A stretch of 64,000 nt of DNA from positions 6,736,501 through 6,800,500 of the forward strand of contig NC_013037.1 of assembly GCF_000023125.1 (NCBI RefSeq), written 5' to 3'. Position numbers and translations under genes: made by a program. Source of the stretch: Dyadobacter fermentans DSM 18053. Lineage in GTDB: Bacteria > Bacteroidota > Bacteroidia > Cytophagales > Spirosomataceae. The notes under the pieces were generated by a model. The model was not told where the DNA came from. It did not search any database and saw only the letters and a program-made list of their open reading frames with translations. The first letter of the stretch is position 1; each line of letters starts with the position of its first letter. Positions 8,866 to 17,734 of this stretch are shown piece after piece.

Positions 8866-10310
8866 CTATGAGAAAGCTTTTTATCTGGATTTTGGTGATA
8901 TGGTCGGGGGCCGTTTTGGCCCAAACCCGCAAACTGACGCTCGAAGAAGTGGTGCAGCAGGCCCGGGAGCAGTCCATCGCCTCCAAGCAGGCTGTTACGC
9001 AAAAAAAGACCAACTACTGGCAGTACCGCTCGTTTCTGGCCGATTACAAACCGCAACTGAGCCTGCTCGGGACGGTTCCCGGCTTTACGCGGTCCTACAT
9101 CGAAGTGGTGCAGCCGGATGGTACCGTTTCGTTCCAGCCGGTGTCGAATAACAATTCGATGCTCAACCTTTCGCTCAGTCAGAGCATTGCCATGACGGGC
9201 GGCACGGTGTACGTACAGCAGCAAATGCAGCGTTTTGACGATTTTCAGCGGGATGTGACGCGCTATAACGGCATTCCGTTTGAAATAGGCATCCAGCAGC
9301 CGCTGTTCCGGTTTAACCCCCTCAAATGGGACCGGAAAATCCAGCCATTGAAATACCAGGAAGGCAACCAGCAGTATATTCAGGCGCTGGAACAGGTGGC
9401 GCTCGATGCGACAGGCTTCTATTTCGAATTGCTGGTGGCGCAGGTGAATTTGCAGATCGCCGAAAAGAACCGCAGCAACAATGATACCCTGTTCAAAATC
9501 GCACGACATAAGCTGGAATTGGGCAAGATTTCTCAAAACGACCTTTTGCAGCTGCAAATGGGGCTTCTGACTGCGCAAAAGGATTTGGCATCGGCCCAGC
9601 AAAGTGCGGCGGTAGCTTCGTTGAAGCTGAAAATGTACATGGGCTCGCGCGATGAGCGGGCGCTGGAACTGGGCATTCCTTCCGAAGCCGGCGAGTTTGC
9701 CATTGATCCGCAAATGGCCCTCGACGAGGCGTTTGCGAACCGGTCGGCGTCGGTGGCGTTCCGCAGGCGGCTGCTCGAAGCGGAGCGCGATGTGCAGCTG
9801 GCGCGTAAGGACAATGGCCTGAATGCCACCCTGAATGCGACATTCGGCCTTTCCAACCAGGGTAACCTCCCGCGCGACGTGTACAGAAGCCCGCAGGACC
9901 GCGAGTTTGTGGAGCTGCAATTGACATTACCGATCCTGACCTGGGGCCGCAATAAGGCAAGAACCGAGGTGGCGCGCGCCGCTCAGGAATTTGCACAGCA
10001 GTCGGTGGAGCAGGATAAGCTTACTTTTGAACAGGAAATTTTCACCCAGGTAACCCTTTTACAGATGTTGCAAAAGCAAGTCAAACTTACGGAAGTGGCA
10101 GACGGCATCGCCGCCGACCGTTACCAGATCGCCAAGGAACGCTTCATCCTCAGCGACCTGAGCGTGACGGACCTCGGCATCGCCACCCAGGAAAAGGACA
10201 TCGCCCGCCGCGACTACATCCTCGCGCTCCGCGACTATTGGCAGGCGTATTACAGTCTAAGGCTGCTAACGCTTTACGACTTCCAACAAGGTTTAAAAAT
10301 AAGTTACTAA
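8862..10310 (+). CDS. TolC-family outer-membrane efflux protein
   Basis: The 482-residue protein has a signal peptide (about residues 1-21, cleavage near VLAQ) and two long alpha-helical OEP repeats. Typical TolC-like features include LTLEEVVQQAREQS, GKISQNDLLQLQMGLLTAQKDL and RFILSDLSVTDLGIATQEKDIARRDY, broken by beta strands that would form the outer-membrane barrel. It overlaps the upstream adaptor gene by 4 bases, indicating translational coupling. With the adaptor and the downstream ATPase and permeases it would complete a tripartite pump. A second in-frame ATG two codons in (MRKLF) is an equally plausible start. Confidence 0.92.
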   Translation: MTMRKLFIWILVIWSGAVLAQTRKLTLEEVVQQAREQSIASKQAVTQKKTNYWQYRSFLADYKPQLSLLGTVPGFTRSYIEVVQPDGTVSFQPVSNNNSMLNLSLSQSIAMTGGTVYVQQQMQRFDDFQRDVTRYNGIPFEIGIQQPLFRFNPLKWDRKIQPLKYQEGNQQYIQALEQVALDATGFYFELLVAQVNLQIAEKNRSNNDTLFKIARHKLELGKISQNDLLQLQMGLLTAQKDLASAQQSAAVASLKLKMYMGSRDERALELGIPSEAGEFAIDPQMALDEAFANRSASVAFRRRLLEAERDVQLARKDNGLNATLNATFGLSNQGNLPRDVYRSPQDREFVELQLTLPILTWGRNKARTEVARAAQEFAQQSVEQDKLTFEQEIFTQVTLLQMLQKQVKLTEVADGIAADRYQIAKERFILSDLSVTDLGIATQEKDIARRDYILALRDYWQAYYSLRLLTLYDFQQGLKISY

Positions 10311-10448
10311 CGCAATCATTCCCGGTCCACAGCAACTCATTCCCCGTTCCACGGCGGATCATTGCCCGTTCCACGGCGCCTCATTCCCCGTTCCACGGCG
10401 GCTCATTCGCTCATTCACTCATTCAATCATTCACTCATTTCTTCTGCC
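10311..10448. repeat. Intergenic octamer and 22-mer repeat array (copy 1)
   Basis: The gap between the TolC and ATPase genes is built from two motifs. One is a unit close to CATTCCCCGTTCCACGGCGG, present about three times. The other is an octamer close to TCATTCAC/TCATTCAA in tandem. The same motifs fill the gaps at 11.1-11.25, 13.7-14.0 and 48.4-48.5 kb. The open frame running through it (start 10362) is repeat translation, not protein. Confidence 0.85.
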
Positions 10449-11111
10449 ATGATCAAATTACAAAACGTAGAAAAAGTTTACCGCACGAGCTCTATCGAGA
10501 CGCTCGCTTTGAACAATATCAACCTGGATGTTAAAAAAGGCGAATTCGTTTCGATCATGGGGCCGTCGGGTTGTGGGAAGAGCACATTGCTCAACATCAT
10601 CGGGTTGCTGGACGCGCCATCGAAGGGCCAGATCGAGATCGACGGCACGCCGGTGGAGCGCTACACCGACAAACACCTGGCCGAATTGCGCAACCGGAAG
10701 CTGGGTTTTATTTTTCAGAGTTTTCACCTGATCAATGATCTATCAGTGGTAGATAACGTCGAAATTCCGCTGCTTTACAGGAATACATCCGCGAAGCAGC
10801 GCCGAGAGCTCGCTCGGAATGCGCTGGAAAAAGTCGGATTGAGCAATCGCATGAAGCATTTTCCCAAGCAGCTTTCGGGCGGACAGAAACAGCGCGTAGC
10901 CATTGCCCGGGCAATCGTCGGCAATCCCGAAATCATCCTCGCCGACGAGCCTACCGGCAACCTCGACAGCGCCATGGGCAACGAGATCCTCGGCATTCTG
11001 CAAAAGCTGAATAGCGACGGCGCGACGATCGTAATGGTAACCCACGACGAAGCCATGGCCAAAAAAACCGACCGGCTCATCAGGCTGTTCGACGGAACGC
11101 AGGTTAGTTAA
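10449..11111 (+). CDS. MacB/LolD-type ABC transporter ATP-binding protein
   Basis: The 220-residue ATPase has Walker A GPSGCGKST (about residue 38), a Q-loop (FIFQSFHL), signature LSGGQKQR (about 143), Walker B IILADEPTGNLD (about 163) and the switch His in MVTHDEAMA. It belongs to the MacB/LolD group, which energises FtsX-type permeases without transporting across the membrane itself. The ATG at 10449 was chosen because it gives the standard MIKLQNVEKVY start; the longer frame from 10362 only reads through repeat DNA. Two permease genes follow. Confidence 0.93.
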   Translation: MIKLQNVEKVYRTSSIETLALNNINLDVKKGEFVSIMGPSGCGKSTLLNIIGLLDAPSKGQIEIDGTPVERYTDKHLAELRNRKLGFIFQSFHLINDLSVVDNVEIPLLYRNTSAKQRRELARNALEKVGLSNRMKHFPKQLSGGQKQRVAIARAIVGNPEIILADEPTGNLDSAMGNEILGILQKLNSDGATIVMVTHDEAMAKKTDRLIRLFDGTQVS

Positions 11112-11252
11112 TGGGTGGATGAGTTAATGAGTGAATGAGTGAATGTTTTCAAGTATTGCAACTCCATTCGCTCATTCAAAATTCAGTCATTGACTCATTC
11201 ACACATTCCCCGTCCCACGGCGGCTCATTCACACATTCAAAATTCATTACCC
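11112..11252. repeat. Intergenic octamer repeat array (copy 2), inverted arrangement
   Basis: The left part carries GAGTGAATGAGTGAATG units and the right part the reverse-complement form (CATTCGCTCATTCA, CTCATTCACACATTC) plus one CCCGTCCCACGGCGG unit. The opposed halves could form a long hairpin in RNA or a cruciform in DNA. Confidence 0.8.
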
Positions 11253-12497
11253 ATGCTAACCAACTATATCAAAATCGCCTGGAAAGTGCTGTTGCGGCAT
11301 CCTTTCTATACGTTCATTACGCTGTTCGGGATTACGCTTACCCTTACGGTGCTGATGGTGGTGACTTCGTTCCTCGATCACCTTTTTGGGGCGCATTACC
11401 CGGAAAACAAGCGCTCGCGGTCGCTTTACATTGCGTCCATTATCCAAACTGATTCAGCCAATACCACGATGTCGTCGGGACCGGCTTCGTTCGATTTCCT
11501 GACGAAGTATGCGAAGTCGCTTAAATCCGCGGAGCGCGTGGCGATTATGAGCAATTTCAGCTTTTCTAATGCCTATGTGAATGGAAAGCGGATCAAATTG
11601 AATACCAAATATACGGATGTCGATTTCTGGTCGGTCACCGACTTCGAGTTTCTCGAAGGCAAGCCCTATGATGAAACGAATGTCCGCAATGCCGACCATG
11701 TGGCGGTCATCACGGATGCGCTGCGCGACCAGTACTTCGGCAGTGACGCGGCTACGACGGTAGGGAGGTCGATCGACATTGAAAACATCCGTTACAGGGT
11801 GATCGGAGTAGTGAAAGGTAGCCCGCCGACGCGGATTTACACCTATTCGGATGTATACTTTCCTTACACCTCACCAAAAAGCAATTATGAAAACAAGGGA
11901 ATGCGCGGTCGGTTCGCAGCCATTGTGCTGGCGGAAAAAGCCTCGGACCGGGAGGCTGTGCAGGCAGAATTTGATCAGTACGTCGCCCGAATTCCCAAAG
12001 CCGAATATTCGGAAAACAACCGGTTCAATGTGCTGGTGGTAAAGGCAGACACTTATTTCGACCATTTCCTGAACATGTTCGTCAGAAGTGACAAAGACCG
12101 CGTGATGGTGTACACAATCGTGGGCCTGGTGCTCCTCATGATCATGGGGCTGCCCGCTGTAAACCTGGTGAATGTAAACGTGAGCCGCATTCTCGAACGA
12201 GCTTCGGAGATTGGTGTGAGAAAGGCATTCGGAGCGCCTTCGAAAGCGCTTTTATGGCAGTTTATCATAGAAAACGTATTCATTACATTTATCGGCGGCG
12301 CATTTGCATTGCTGCTGACGTGGGTTGTTATCCACTTCATCAATTCCAGCGGCTGGATCGCCTACGCCGATCTGACAATCAACCTGCCTGTGTTTGCCAT
12401 CAGTCTGCTCTTGTGCCTTGTTTTTGGCTTGCTCTCGGGCGTCCTGCCGGCATTCAGAATGTCGCGGTTGAAGATCGCCGAAGCGCTGAAAGCGTGA
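11253..12497 (+). CDS. FtsX-type ABC transporter permease
   Basis: The 414-residue permease starts at the ATG at 11253 (MLTNYIKIAWKVLL). The upstream extension to 11139 is translated repeat sequence. A first membrane helix at about 20-42 precedes a periplasmic MacB_PCD-like domain (about 45-280). Three C-terminal helices follow, with the FtsX loop RASEIGVRKAFGAPS at about 311-325 and the end SRLKIAEALKA. It would work with the ATPase just upstream and the second permease downstream, perhaps as a heterodimer (inference). Substrate unknown. Confidence 0.9.
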   Translation: MLTNYIKIAWKVLLRHPFYTFITLFGITLTLTVLMVVTSFLDHLFGAHYPENKRSRSLYIASIIQTDSANTTMSSGPASFDFLTKYAKSLKSAERVAIMSNFSFSNAYVNGKRIKLNTKYTDVDFWSVTDFEFLEGKPYDETNVRNADHVAVITDALRDQYFGSDAATTVGRSIDIENIRYRVIGVVKGSPPTRIYTYSDVYFPYTSPKSNYENKGMRGRFAAIVLAEKASDREAVQAEFDQYVARIPKAEYSENNRFNVLVVKADTYFDHFLNMFVRSDKDRVMVYTIVGLVLLMIMGLPAVNLVNVNVSRILERASEIGVRKAFGAPSKALLWQFIIENVFITFIGGAFALLLTWVVIHFINSSGWIAYADLTINLPVFAISLLLCLVFGLLSGVLPAFRMSRLKIAEALKA

Positions 12498-12528
12498 TGC
12501 CATTCTCTCATTTTAACTTCGAATAGCC

Positions 12529-13695
12529 ATGCTACGACACCTTTTTAAACTAATATGGAATAAGAAAGCCTCGCATTCACTTCTGATCATCGAGGTGTGG
12601 GCCGCCTTTATGGTATTGTTCGGCGTACTCACGCTCATTGTCTATAACCTGCGCAACTACCTGCAACCTATCGGTTTTCAGTATGAACAGGTATGGAACC
12701 TGGAAGTGTCCAGCAACCAGGACACAACTGCACTGGCTGAAAAACTCCAACGCACCATGCAGCGCGTGCGCTCTTATCCGGAAGCTATTTACGCGAGCAG
12801 GATGAGCAGTAACACACCCTTTTCGGCCAACCAGATTGGCAACTCAGTCACTTACAACAAAGTTGATGTAGGAGGTGATTTTTACTATACCGACGGCGAG
12901 CTGGCGAAAGTACTCGACTTGCCACTGAAAAAAGGGCGCTGGTATAACGACGCTGACTTGGCTGGGAAGTTCGTTCCGCTCGTAATCAACCAGCAAATGG
13001 AGGAAAAGCTGTTTCAAAATGAGTCGGGACTAAACAAAATTGTGAAGCTCGATGACAAGACTTCCGGCAAAATTGTCGGCATAGTAGACAAATTCAAAGC
13101 CAAGGGTGTGTACATGTCCGACAACCCGGGATTATTCTACATGCTCCGCCCGGACGACCGCTTCAATTCCAACATCCTCATCAAAACCCGGCCCGGTACG
13201 GACGCCAACTTCGAAGCGCGGCTCGTGAAAGACATCGCGATGATGCTGCCCGGCTGGGGTGTTGAAGTGGGGTATCTCAAAGATTCTCGCAAAAACCGGG
13301 AAAACCTGACCCTCGTTCCGGTGTTGATATTCTTGATTATCAGTGGATTTTTGTTGACAAATGTGGCGCTAGGCCTTTTTGGTGTGCTCAATCTGAATAT
13401 CGCCAAGCGGAAAGGCGAGATCGGTTTGCGGAGGGCGATGGGAGCGACGGAAGCGCGGGTTACCGGGCAATTCCTCGGCGAAATATGGGTGCTGGCCACC
13501 TTCAGCCTCGTGATCGGCCTTATTTTTGCCGTCCAATTCCCGCTCATGAACGTCTTTGACCTCGATAAGGAAACCTACTTCATTGCGATCGTGGCCGCTG
13601 TTGCCGTTATTTACATGATCGTAACCCTATGCGCATGGTTCCCAAGCAGGCAAGCCGCCACGATCCACCCGGCGGTGGCGCTGCATGAAGAATGA
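12529..13695 (+). CDS. FtsX-type ABC transporter permease (second subunit)
   Basis: The 388-residue protein starts MLRHLFKLIWNKK. It has a first membrane helix at about 20-43, a periplasmic domain, and three C-terminal helices with the FtsX-loop motif KRKGEIGLRRAMGATEARV near 300 and the end HPAVALHEE. It follows the first permease by 31 bases and is probably co-transcribed with it. Its sequence is clearly different from the first permease, which argues for a two-subunit transporter rather than a recent duplication. A long repeat region separates it from the regulator gene. Confidence 0.9.
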   Translation: MLRHLFKLIWNKKASHSLLIIEVWAAFMVLFGVLTLIVYNLRNYLQPIGFQYEQVWNLEVSSNQDTTALAEKLQRTMQRVRSYPEAIYASRMSSNTPFSANQIGNSVTYNKVDVGGDFYYTDGELAKVLDLPLKKGRWYNDADLAGKFVPLVINQQMEEKLFQNESGLNKIVKLDDKTSGKIVGIVDKFKAKGVYMSDNPGLFYMLRPDDRFNSNILIKTRPGTDANFEARLVKDIAMMLPGWGVEVGYLKDSRKNRENLTLVPVLIFLIISGFLLTNVALGLFGVLNLNIAKRKGEIGLRRAMGATEARVTGQFLGEIWVLATFSLVIGLIFAVQFPLMNVFDLDKETYFIAIVAAVAVIYMIVTLCAWFPSRQAATIHPAVALHEE

Positions 13696-14014
13696 GCCGC
13701 CGTGGAACGGGGAATGAGTGAATGAGTGAATGAGTGAATTTTGAATGATTGAATGACTGAATGATTGAATGACTGAATAATTTCGTCAGCGGGTCAGAAA
13801 TGGTCATGAAATCGTCAGGAACCTGGTTTTATTTACTCAGTCATTCCCTGTTCCACGGCGGCTCATTCAAAATTCACTGATTTTCCGTTCGACGGAGGCA
13901 CATTCACTCATTCTCCGTTCCACGACGGCACATTCACTCATTCACTCATTCACTCATTCAAAATTCAATCATCCGATCATTCAATCATTCAATCATTCAA
14001 TTTTCCCGCTCCCA
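13696..14014. repeat. Intergenic octamer repeat array (copy 3), longest, inverted arrangement
   Basis: The 319-base gap before the response-regulator gene is almost wholly repetitive. The left arm runs as GAATGAGTGAATGAGTGAAT units preceded by CCGCCGTGGAACGGGG. The centre (about 13780-13840) is non-repetitive. The right arm runs as TCATTCACTCATTCAATC units with several CCGTTCCACGGCGG variants (one CCGTTCGACGGAGG, one CCGTTCCACGACGG). The arms are mutually complementary over long stretches. Confidence 0.88.
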
Positions 14015-15388
14015 ATGCTCCTAATCGTAGACGACGACCTTGCCATTCGCACTTCTCTTGTGCTTCTTTTGAAGAAGGAGGGATTTGATGTGCGGGGGGC
14101 TGGGTCGCCGGAGGAAACTTTTGAAATATTGCAGGCCGTGACGCCCGAGCTGATTTTGCTCGACCTTAATTTTTCGATAGAGACGTCGGGGAAGGAGGGG
14201 ATGCATCTTTTGCAACGCATTAAGAGGCACAATGCCGCCATTCCTGTGATTTTGATCACTGGCTGGGGGACCATCGACCTCGCCGTGCGCGGGATGAAGG
14301 AAGGGGCCGCGGATTTTGTAACAAAACCCTGGCAGAACGATTACCTGATCCAATCCATTCGCACGACGCTGAACCTGGCTAAACCCGTGCCGCAAGCAGG
14401 GAGCCGCCGCAAGCTGGACCAGCAATATCATTTTGAAAATATCGTCGGCGAGGACGCCAAATTGCTCGATATCCTTGAAACCATCGGCCGGGTGGCTTCT
14501 ACCGACGCGCCGGTGCTGATTACGGGCGAGAGCGGCACGGGGAAGGAGCTGATCGCCGAAGCGATCCATTCCAACAGCCGCCGGAAGCTGCGGCCGTTTG
14601 TGAAGGTGAACCTGGGTGGTATTTCGTCGACATTGTTTGAAAGCGAGCTGTTCGGGCATGTGCGCGGCGCATTTACGGATGCGAAGAGCGATCGAACGGG
14701 CCGGTTCGAGATGGCGCACCGGGGCACGATCTTTCTGGATGAGATCGGCGAGCTCGATTTGTCGAGTCAGGTGAAGCTGCTGCGGGTGTTGCAGGAGCGC
14801 ACTTTCGAGCCGCTGGGAAGCAGCAAAAGCCGTACGGTGGACGTGCGGGTAATTTGCGCCACCAACCGCAACCTGGAAGAAATGGTGGCCCAGGGCACGT
14901 TCCGCGAGGATTTATATTACCGCATTAACCTCATTACCGTGAAGTTGCCGGCATTGCGTGAGCGACCGGATGACATTCCGCTTTTATCGGCGTTTTTTGC
15001 GGATAATCTCAAAACCATTTATAACCGTCCCGATCTGACAATCAGTAAGGCCGCTTTGAAATGGCTCAAAACACTTCCGCTGCAAGGCAACATCCGCCAG
15101 CTCAAAAACCTGGTGGAACGAACGGTGCTGCTCGCGACAAACAACGTGCTTGATATCGACGATTTCCAGCGCAACCTGAATGCAGGCACCGCTACCGCGC
15201 CGCATAAGGCCGTTCCCGAAGTAGGCAGCATTACGCTCGAAGAAATGGAGTTTCAGATGATCGTGCGGGCCATGCAGTACCATCAGAACAAGGTGAGTAA
15301 AGTGGCACGGTCGCTCGGGATCACAAGGTTTGCATTGTACCGGCGACTGGAAAAATTCGGGATATCCTTTGATTCGGAGGAAGCATGA
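14015..15388 (+). CDS. Sigma-54-dependent NtrC-family response regulator
   Basis: The 457-residue protein has an N-terminal receiver domain (acidic DDD at 6-8, phosphoacceptor Asp50 in LILLDLNF, conserved Thr in LITGWG, Lys in FVTKPW). A AAA+ domain follows, with Walker A GESGTGKE near 174, a sigma-54 contact loop reading GAFTDA instead of GAFTGA, and Walker B IFLDEIGELD. A Fis-type helix-turn-helix ends the protein (NKVSKVARSLGITRFALYRRLEKF). Phosphorylated by the kinase encoded next (4-base overlap), it should activate sigma-54 promoters, plausibly that of the adjacent efflux genes (inference). The receiver begins a few residues shorter than usual. Confidence 0.94.
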   Translation: MLLIVDDDLAIRTSLVLLLKKEGFDVRGAGSPEETFEILQAVTPELILLDLNFSIETSGKEGMHLLQRIKRHNAAIPVILITGWGTIDLAVRGMKEGAADFVTKPWQNDYLIQSIRTTLNLAKPVPQAGSRRKLDQQYHFENIVGEDAKLLDILETIGRVASTDAPVLITGESGTGKELIAEAIHSNSRRKLRPFVKVNLGGISSTLFESELFGHVRGAFTDAKSDRTGRFEMAHRGTIFLDEIGELDLSSQVKLLRVLQERTFEPLGSSKSRTVDVRVICATNRNLEEMVAQGTFREDLYYRINLITVKLPALRERPDDIPLLSAFFADNLKTIYNRPDLTISKAALKWLKTLPLQGNIRQLKNLVERTVLLATNNVLDIDDFQRNLNAGTATAPHKAVPEVGSITLEEMEFQMIVRAMQYHQNKVSKVARSLGITRFALYRRLEKFGISFDSEEA

Positions 15389-16674
15389 GAATATCTACGA
15401 AATCGAAATACATTGCCTATATCGCCATCCTGCACCTGGTGCTGATCCTGCTGGTTTACAAGCTGCTTTTTGAGAATAAGGCATTGTTCATCGCGTCGGA
15501 GGTGTTTTTGTTGCTGTCCGCGGGCGCTTCCATCGTTCTTTACAACAATTTTATGCAACCTATCCAATTTGTGAAGTCCGGGATCGAAGCCATTAAGGAC
15601 AAAGACTTTTCCATCAAATTCGTCCCGACGGGCAAAGGAGAGGTGGATATTCTCATCGAGGTTTATAACCTGATGATCGACCAGCTGCGCGAGGAGCGGA
15701 TCAGGCTCAACGAGCAGCATTTCTTTTTGGAAAAACTCATCGAAGCCTCACCTATTTCGATCATTATCCTCGACTACGACGACCGCATCGAATCGCTCAA
15801 CAGCAAAGGCAAAAGCCAGTTTGAGCAGGGCGGGAGGGAGCTGGCCGGCAAAAAGCTGGACGAAACGGACCTGGCCCTGCTGAGCGAGCTGGCGGGCATT
15901 CTCGATGGTGAATCGAGGCTCATTAAAACGAACGGGATCGCTACTTTCAAAGCGCAGCGTTCGCATTTTATGGACCGTGGCTTCCGCCGGTCGTTCCTCA
16001 TGATCGAGGAGCTGACGAACGAGATCCTCGAATCGGAAAAGAATGCTTATGGCAAGGTTATCCGGATGATGGCGCATGAAGTGAACAATACCCTCGGCGC
16101 CACCGATTCCATTTTGCAGACGACCACGCATTTGCTTCCTGATACCGATTACCGGGATATCAAAGACGCATTGAGTGTAGTCTCAGAACGCAACCAGCGC
16201 CTCACGCGCTTCATGCGCAATTTCGCGGACGTGGTGCGCCTGCCAGCTCCCGTGCCCGAGCGGACGGACATGGGCGCATTGACGCGCGACGTAGCCGTTT
16301 TTATGCAAAATGCGGCCTCGGTACGGAACGTGCTGGTGCAAAGCGATTTGGATGAAAACGTATTTTGGAATGTAGACAAAGGCCAGATGGAGCAGGTTTT
16401 GATCAACGTGATCAAGAATGCGGTGGAAGCTTGCGAGAGCGGGCAGGAAGTACGCATTTATATCGCCTCCGACCGCCTGGTGATCCGGAATAACGGCAAG
16501 CCGATCGATCCGGAGGTGAGTACAAAGCTATTCAACCCATTTTTCAGCACCAAACGCGACGGCCAGGGAATCGGCCTCACACTGACGCGCGAAATACTCG
16601 GTAATCACGGGTTTGGCTTTGCATTAGAAACCCGCGCCGACGGCTGGACGGAGTTTCGCATCGAAACGTCGTAG
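15385..16674 (+). CDS. Membrane sensor histidine kinase
   Basis: The 429-residue kinase has two adjacent N-terminal membrane helices (about 8-29 and 33-52) with almost no periplasmic loop. This suggests it senses within the membrane or the cytoplasm. A HAMP-like/PAS region follows (about 60-210). The H-box is MMAHEVNNTLG with His231; the N-box is VLINVIKNAVEA and the G-box GQGIGLTLTREILG. It overlaps the regulator gene by 4 bases and forms a cognate pair. The stop codon lies 2 bases from that of the convergent phosphotriesterase-like gene, with no terminator between. Confidence 0.93.
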   Translation: MRISTKSKYIAYIAILHLVLILLVYKLLFENKALFIASEVFLLLSAGASIVLYNNFMQPIQFVKSGIEAIKDKDFSIKFVPTGKGEVDILIEVYNLMIDQLREERIRLNEQHFFLEKLIEASPISIIILDYDDRIESLNSKGKSQFEQGGRELAGKKLDETDLALLSELAGILDGESRLIKTNGIATFKAQRSHFMDRGFRRSFLMIEELTNEILESEKNAYGKVIRMMAHEVNNTLGATDSILQTTTHLLPDTDYRDIKDALSVVSERNQRLTRFMRNFADVVRLPAPVPERTDMGALTRDVAVFMQNAASVRNVLVQSDLDENVFWNVDKGQMEQVLINVIKNAVEACESGQEVRIYIASDRLVIRNNGKPIDPEVSTKLFNPFFSTKRDGQGIGLTLTREILGNHGFGFALETRADGWTEFRIETS

Positions 16675-16676
16675 GT

Positions 16677-17687
16677 TCACGCCTTGCGGACGCGGATCGC
16701 AAATGCCTTTGCGGGGTTGGCGGTCATTAATGTGTGCAAATCGGCATCGGTGAAACCGGCGGTTTTCAATGCGGGGATCAGCTGGTCGGAAATGGTGGTG
16801 TACCCGCGGAATTCGCCGCCATCGGGCTCTCCGGGGCGGTACCAGCCGGCATCGTGGGAGATGAGCACCTGCCCGAGCCGGTTTTTGGATTTCAAGAAGC
16901 GGAGCAATTCGACGTGCCGTTCGATATTATCGGTATCCACACCGTCCAGGCTGATCCAGCAGCCGCTTTTTCCTACATCCTCCATTTCATCGGCGGTGCC
17001 GCTGGCATGTACCCACAGGAATGCGGAAGCATGCACGCCCGACTGTTTCAGAATTTCAATTTCTTCACGCGCGGGCAATGCAGGACCCGTATGCGAGCAA
17101 ATGGTGAGCCCGGTTTTCAGGTGGGTTAATGCCGCCGCGCGGATGAGCTTCTGGTGCAGTTCCGACAATTTGCCGCTGTTGACGCCGGTTTTGAGAAATC
17201 CCGGACGAATGCCGGTGCCGTCGATGCCTTTTTCAAACTCGGCGATCCAGCGGCCGGCGAGTTGCTCGGCGGTTTCGGAGAATGCCCATTCAGGCAAATA
17301 CTTGTTATCGGAAGCGCCGTAATAGCCCGTATTCGTAAGCATTTTCAGGCCTGAACGCTGCGAGAGCTTTTTCAGCAGCGCCACATCGCGGCCAATAAAT
17401 GCAGGCGTGCATTCCACGAGCGTCCGAATGCCGCGGGATTTGATTTCCTGCAAATAGGGCAGCACTTTTTGAATGACTTCCTCATGCTTCCACCGATCCG
17501 GGGAGATTTTGGCTGCACCGATAAAATCGACGAGGACGTGCTCGTGAATCAGCGAGGCGCCCAATTCGCTCACAGGGATTTTGCCCGTAACGGTGTAGGT
17601 ATAAGGCGCTTCGGCGTTGACGCGTGCCGCCAGCGGAGCCGCAACGAATGCAGCCAGGAGTTGCCTGCGGGAAATTGTGATAGCCAT
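16677..17687 (-). CDS. Secreted phosphotriesterase-family metal hydrolase
   Basis: The 336-residue protein has a twin-arginine-like export signal (ISRRQLLAAFVAAPLAA). An amidohydrolase barrel of the phosphotriesterase group follows. It shows the metal-binding HxH in SLIHEHVLVDF, a candidate carboxylated Lys in GFLKTGVNSG, further His in ICSHTGP and LWVHASG, and Asp in ISHDAGW. Family members are mostly lactonases or esterases of unknown natural substrate; true phosphotriesterase activity is not implied. It lies 47 bases downstream of the site-2 protease gene on the same strand. Confidence 0.87.
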   Translation of the reverse strand: MAITISRRQLLAAFVAAPLAARVNAEAPYTYTVTGKIPVSELGASLIHEHVLVDFIGAAKISPDRWKHEEVIQKVLPYLQEIKSRGIRTLVECTPAFIGRDVALLKKLSQRSGLKMLTNTGYYGASDNKYLPEWAFSETAEQLAGRWIAEFEKGIDGTGIRPGFLKTGVNSGKLSELHQKLIRAAALTHLKTGLTICSHTGPALPAREEIEILKQSGVHASAFLWVHASGTADEMEDVGKSGCWISLDGVDTDNIERHVELLRFLKSKNRLGQVLISHDAGWYRPGEPDGGEFRGYTTISDQLIPALKTAGFTDADLHTLMTANPAKAFAIRVRKA

Positions 17688-17734
17688 ATTCCTTTCGCAA
17701 AGCTACAAAAGGGGATCGCGGGGTGGTTCTCCTG

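Noticed and set aside
10362..10448. N-terminal extension of the MacB-type ATPase
   Set aside because: The extension translates the octamer repeat (HSLIHSFNHSL) and precedes a normal ABC start at 10449.
11139..11252. N-terminal extension of the first FtsX permease
   Set aside because: Repeat-derived sequence; the canonical start is the ATG at 11253.
10311..14014. Possible CRISPR array from the regular repeats
   Set aside because: Units are 8 or about 22 bases with no unique spacers, variable spacing and no cas genes.
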